Positions 44,705 through 47,463 of a DNA stretch of 47,463 nt are shown piece after piece. The stretch spans positions 1 through 47,463 of the forward strand of contig CCNC01000189.1 of the NCBI GenBank assembly GCA_000824845.1, read 5' to 3'. The notes under the pieces are model-generated. The model was not told the DNA's origin. It made no database searches and saw nothing but the letters and a program-made list of their open reading frames with translations. Within the stretch, counting starts at the first letter, position 1; each line of letters begins with the position of its first letter. The stretch is from Mesorhizobium sp. ORS 3359 (GTDB lineage Bacteria; Pseudomonadota; Alphaproteobacteria; Rhizobiales; Rhizobiaceae). The position numbers and the translations under genes are program-made.

Positions 44705-45931
44705 TTAATCTACTCCAGATAGGGTCGGAAATGGAGTTATCGACCAATCGATTAAGTCGACGGCATCCTGCAGTATCGCCTCTGTCCGAGCACGGCTGGG
44801 CGAAGTAGCGACGACATGTGCGATGCGGTCTCCGGAATCGCCGTTCATGATTATCGGCGTCTTGGGTTCAACGTACAATTTTACCTCGGCAACACCGGAT
44901 AGGGCGGCCGCCCGTCTCCGGCCGTCGATCCAATCGAGAGTGCCATCGCACTCGGGAAGTAGGTACCGCGAGCCCGCTGCGTGTGACTGCCTTTCCCGCA
45001 AATCCAATTCCTCACCAACAACGAGCCTGATGTGGTTGGTGATGAGATCGACACCGTAAGCCAGTTGGACCATGTCAGGAACGGGCGAACCCGCAAGCCG
45101 CGGATTGACTTCAATGACGGTTGGACCGTGGTTCGTCCACCTAAGTTCAACGTTCGTTGGCCCCCAACCGAGCCCGAGAGCTCGCAAACAACTCAGCGAA
45201 AGATCTGCAATACGCTTGCAATCTTCGTCATTCAGCGGGGCCGGATAGAGGTGCCCGCGACAGACGAAATTAGGTGGAGCGTAGTTCGCCGCGCCAATGG
45301 CTATGACCTGATCTCCCATTATTTCAAGGTTATACTGAGGGCCTTGCGCGAACTCCTCGACAAGTATCATCGGTGAGGACTGCCATTTGTGCTTCCCGCT
45401 CAACAGATAGATCGTATGTTCGGCTATCTCATCGAGAGTGCGGCACAATCGGACACCACTGCTGCCGATGCCGATAGCTGGCTTAAGAATTACCGGTAGA
45501 CCGATCTCGGCGGCAGAGCGTTTAATCTCCGTCGCATCCGCTGCCATACGATATGCAGGTACGCGAAGGCCAGCCTCAGCGAGCACCTGACGTTGAACGG
45601 ATTTGTCGCAACACCGTTCAACCGCCCTAGCGTTCGGGCCCGGCAGATCGAAGTACCGGCAGAGCTGGCCAACCATCGCATAGACCGACTCCTGGGCGCT
45701 GGTAATACCAGCTATTTCATAGATCGAGCGCAGCCGGATACATTCTCGGATCAGCGAATCAAAGTCATTGTTATCGACACGGATCGCCTCAATTCCGAAC
45801 TGCGTGAGATAATCAAATGACTCCAGATTCCCAGAGATCGTAATTGGATGAATATCAAGACGTCTAGCTGCTTCGCAATATAATGGGCTATTACTTGCGC
45901 CTTCCAGAAATATTATTGCGCGTTTTGGCAT
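44705..45931 (-). CDS. ATP-grasp ligase 2
   Basis: A 408-residue ATP-grasp enzyme, paralogue of the product of 38167-39405. The ATG at 45931 gives MPKRAIIFLEGASNSPLYCEAARRLDIHPI, aligned with the start of copy 1; a longer frame adds 31 residues that look like leader. ATP-grasp residues are intact (VILKPAIGIGSSGV, ILVEEF, VELRW, VIEVNPRLAG). It differs from copy 1 mainly in the N-terminal and specificity regions, so a different amine or acid is likely. Leader element A copy 3 lies upstream, beyond which is a broken aminotransferase gene on the same strand, an arrangement like that of the first set. Confidence 0.85.
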   Translation of the reverse strand: MPKRAIIFLEGASNSPLYCEAARRLDIHPITISGNLESFDYLTQFGIEAIRVDNNDFDSLIRECIRLRSIYEIAGITSAQESVYAMVGQLCRYFDLPGPNARAVERCCDKSVQRQVLAEAGLRVPAYRMAADATEIKRSAAEIGLPVILKPAIGIGSSGVRLCRTLDEIAEHTIYLLSGKHKWQSSPMILVEEFAQGPQYNLEIMGDQVIAIGAANYAPPNFVCRGHLYPAPLNDEDCKRIADLSLSCLRALGLGWGPTNVELRWTNHGPTVIEVNPRLAGSPVPDMVQLAYGVDLITNHIRLVVGEELDLRERQSHAAGSRYLLPECDGTLDWIDGRRRAAALSGVAEVKLYVEPKTPIIMNGDSGDRIAHVVATSPSRARTEAILQDAVDLIDWSITPFPTLSGVD

Positions 45932-46009
45932 ATTTTCCGACCACTCACGATGTTCTAAATGGTTTGTGCGTCGTTGCCCGTGTGACCGGTCAGACTTGAA
46001 GTAATTTAT

Positions 46010-46080
46010 CATTCCTGTCGACATTGTTTCGCGAAATATTCTTTAAGGTTGTTTGATCATTTTGTTGCGCGACCTCCTAA
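46010..46080 (-). promoter_or_regulatory. Shared leader element A, copy 3 (before ATP-grasp 2)
   Basis: On minus: CGCGCAACAAAATGATC, AAACAACCTTAAAGAATA, the palindrome TTTCGCGAAA (46027-46036), ACAATGTCGACAGGAATG. The block order matches copies 1 and 2, but the sequence is more diverged. The dyad lies about 95 bp before the start codon at 45931. Confidence 0.5.
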
Positions 46081-46200
46081 CGCGGCGGTGAAATGGGCAT
46101 TGCAGTGCATGCCCGTCCAGTCTGATCTCGCCGTGAAGCCGCACCGCCCGCCGGCGCAAATAGCCACGCAGGCCGTTTTCGCCTCTGGACTCTCTCGCAA

Positions 46201-46671
46201 TCAGGCCGTCCACGCCACTAGAGGGATCCGACAGCAGGTGATCAAAATCGCCCGTGTTACAGTGAATCCAAGATAGCGGTCATAGGGTAGCCGTGTGACG
46301 CCGCCGAGCAGCTGGGCGGCGGCTGCACGGTGGTATCGGTTGCCGGTGCAGGAGAGACGCCAAGCCTCATGCCATGAACGCCGTTGGTGAACGCTATGAT
46401 GTTGAGGCCGGCCGGGGATCTTGCGCGCTAGCTTGAGGGCAGCCTCGAGGGCATTGGAGCCGGTCGGTCCAGAAAACTGTACGACGTAGTTTAGCTGCCG
46501 CGGCCGAAGGATGGTGTCGTCTAACTTCCGCAGACTCCTTGGTTTCGTTATACAATCGAGGCCATGCGCGCTTCCGTCACCCGCAATGTAATCTGCGAGC
46601 GCGGATTTCAGCTCAGGGGGATCAATAGCAGCCTTCCTTCTTACAACCCGCGTCTCGTCTTTCACGGCCAC
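46201..46671 (-). pseudogene. EctB-like aminotransferase remnant
   Basis: Reads DPPELKSALADYIAGDGSAHGLD, then RPRQLNYVVQFSGPTGSNALEAALKLARK, then in another frame IIAFTNGVHGM. This corresponds to residues about 55-150 of the aminotransferase at 40696. The PLP lysine region is absent and there are several frameshifts. It would have preceded ATP-grasp 2 in the same order as in the first set. Confidence 0.85.
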
Positions 46672-46889
46672 TCCAAGCGAATTTCGAGACGAAGCAAGGA
46701 TTTCGCCTTCGCGCGACTGGAAACCTTCCGCTGGGTCTCGTTAAAAGTAAATCCTCACCGAGCTTGAGATGTGCTTCAGGTTGGCTAAATGTACTGCATC
46801 TGGCAATCGGATATAGGTCGAGTTGCGATCGCGCGGCTGGCACTGCTTTTCGGGCAGTAGTCGCTATCCATAGTAGTGGGATTGAATCT
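46672..46889. other. Gap between aminotransferase remnant and IS630 fragment
   Basis: No recognisable gene; the expected N-terminus of the aminotransferase cannot be traced here. Confidence 0.4.
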
Positions 46890-47060
46890 AACACTTGGCG
46901 CCTCAAGCGAGGCGGCTTTCATCCTGTCGTCGACCTGTAGGCGGCCATCAACCGCTTCCTCGCCGATCATAATCCGACAACCCAAACGCTTGACCTGGAC
47001 CGCCGACCCGGGCAGAATCATCGCCGTCAAATGTGGGCGGTCGCTTCGACAGCTCGGCGA
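46890..47060 (+). pseudogene. IS630-family transposase C-terminal remnant
   Basis: Two adjacent frames give AAINRFLADHN and PKRLTWTADPGRIIAV. This is the end signature of IS630 transposases (usual form LQAAINRFL, then PKPFVWTADP). The remaining 47061-47340 carries no recognisable gene. Confidence 0.65.
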
Positions 47061-47362
47061 AGAAGACCTCAACGGCGCGGAGCCAGGCACCCTGCCTTCG
47101 CGCGCCAATCGATCCGTCCGACCAAACGCCCGGCAAACTACCCTTACTCAGCCGGGCCGAACCGCCGTCTGGCACAGTTCTGCACAGTGCGCCCATTTGG
47201 CGATTTGGCCCGGCCCCTGCAGCAGCCAAGGTCTGGCTTAATGTAGCCAATCTGCCTTACCGCGCGCCGAATCCAAACATATCCACGATCCAAGTGCCCC
47301 TTGTTCGTCCCTCCACCGCTTTGGAAATCACTGCGATAGCACAAAGTGCGTTCACATAATGA

Positions 47363-47380
47363 CATAAAGATTTCTTTATG
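47363..47380 (+). promoter_or_regulatory. Palindromic operator CATAAAGA-TT-TCTTTATG with promoter
   Basis: A perfect 8-bp inverted repeat with a 2-bp spacer, followed five bases on by TTGACA (47385-47390). The form resembles operators of ArsR-family SahR regulators of methionine-cycle genes in Alphaproteobacteria. The gene it controls is beyond the right edge of the window. The last 40 bases may be part of a structured leader, but it is cut off. Confidence 0.45.
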
Positions 47381-47463
47381 CGAGGTTGACAAAAGAGCGG
47401 ACAGCTATGATTGTGTCCAAGCCATGGTTCTCCGTACGGCGCTGCCGTAGCGGAGCTAAGAGG

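Overview
The window looks like an accessory region (symbiosis island or symbiotic plasmid type) of a rhizobium or a close alphaproteobacterial relative. The grounds are GC-rich codon use, an R. etli-type L-asparaginase, Tat-exported peptide-binding proteins, and a dense litter of broken insertion sequences (IS3, IS5, IS6, IS110, IS256-like, IS630), a group II intron tail and an integrase tail. I cannot name the species. No tRNA, rRNA or CRISPR array was seen.

Layout. (1) 1-1015 is a graveyard of IS pieces plus decayed, rearranged copies of genes found intact further on: an Lrp regulator, a class I fumarase and an ATP-grasp ligase. (2) 3699-1120 (minus) is a compact four-gene ubiquitin-like conjugation operon: Ubl, Prok-E2, a JAB-E1 fusion and a DUF6527 zinc protein. 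(3) 3902-36014, all on minus, is a large catabolic island. It holds an aldehyde dehydrogenase/mesaconase-fumarase/Lrp operon, a LysR regulator, and a methylaspartate ammonia-lyase/CoA-transferase/CitE-lyase operon. It also holds a complete Opp/Dpp-type ABC transporter with three paralogous binding proteins, four unrelated C-N hydrolases (aspartoacylase-like, M20D, asparaginase II, dimethylformamidase-like), a CapA-like phosphoesterase, and a giant BNR/VPS10 protein with a tiny membrane protein. (4) 36225-47463 is a second IS-rich area. It carries an apparent biosynthetic set (EctB-like diaminobutyrate aminotransferase, 2OG-Fe(II) oxygenase, two intact and two broken ATP-grasp ligases, a GNAT acetyltransferase) and a broken second aminotransferase.

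Main observation. Eight of the transcription units in region 3 have one shared promoter architecture: an ATC-N9-GAT dyad (typically CCATCT-N7-AGATGG) centred 31-32 bp upstream of a TTGAC-like -35 box. This is the classical LysR-type recognition-site position near -65. A ninth, perfect dyad of the same form lies directly upstream of the lysR gene. The most economical reading is one LysR-controlled regulon covering import, amide hydrolysis and breakdown through mesaconate and citramalyl-CoA (or methylmalyl-CoA) of an unidentified amide-linked, probably 3-methylaspartate-containing compound. A different shared leader precedes three units of the biosynthetic set. A linked make-and-eat arrangement of the opine or rhizopine kind is possible but is inference only.
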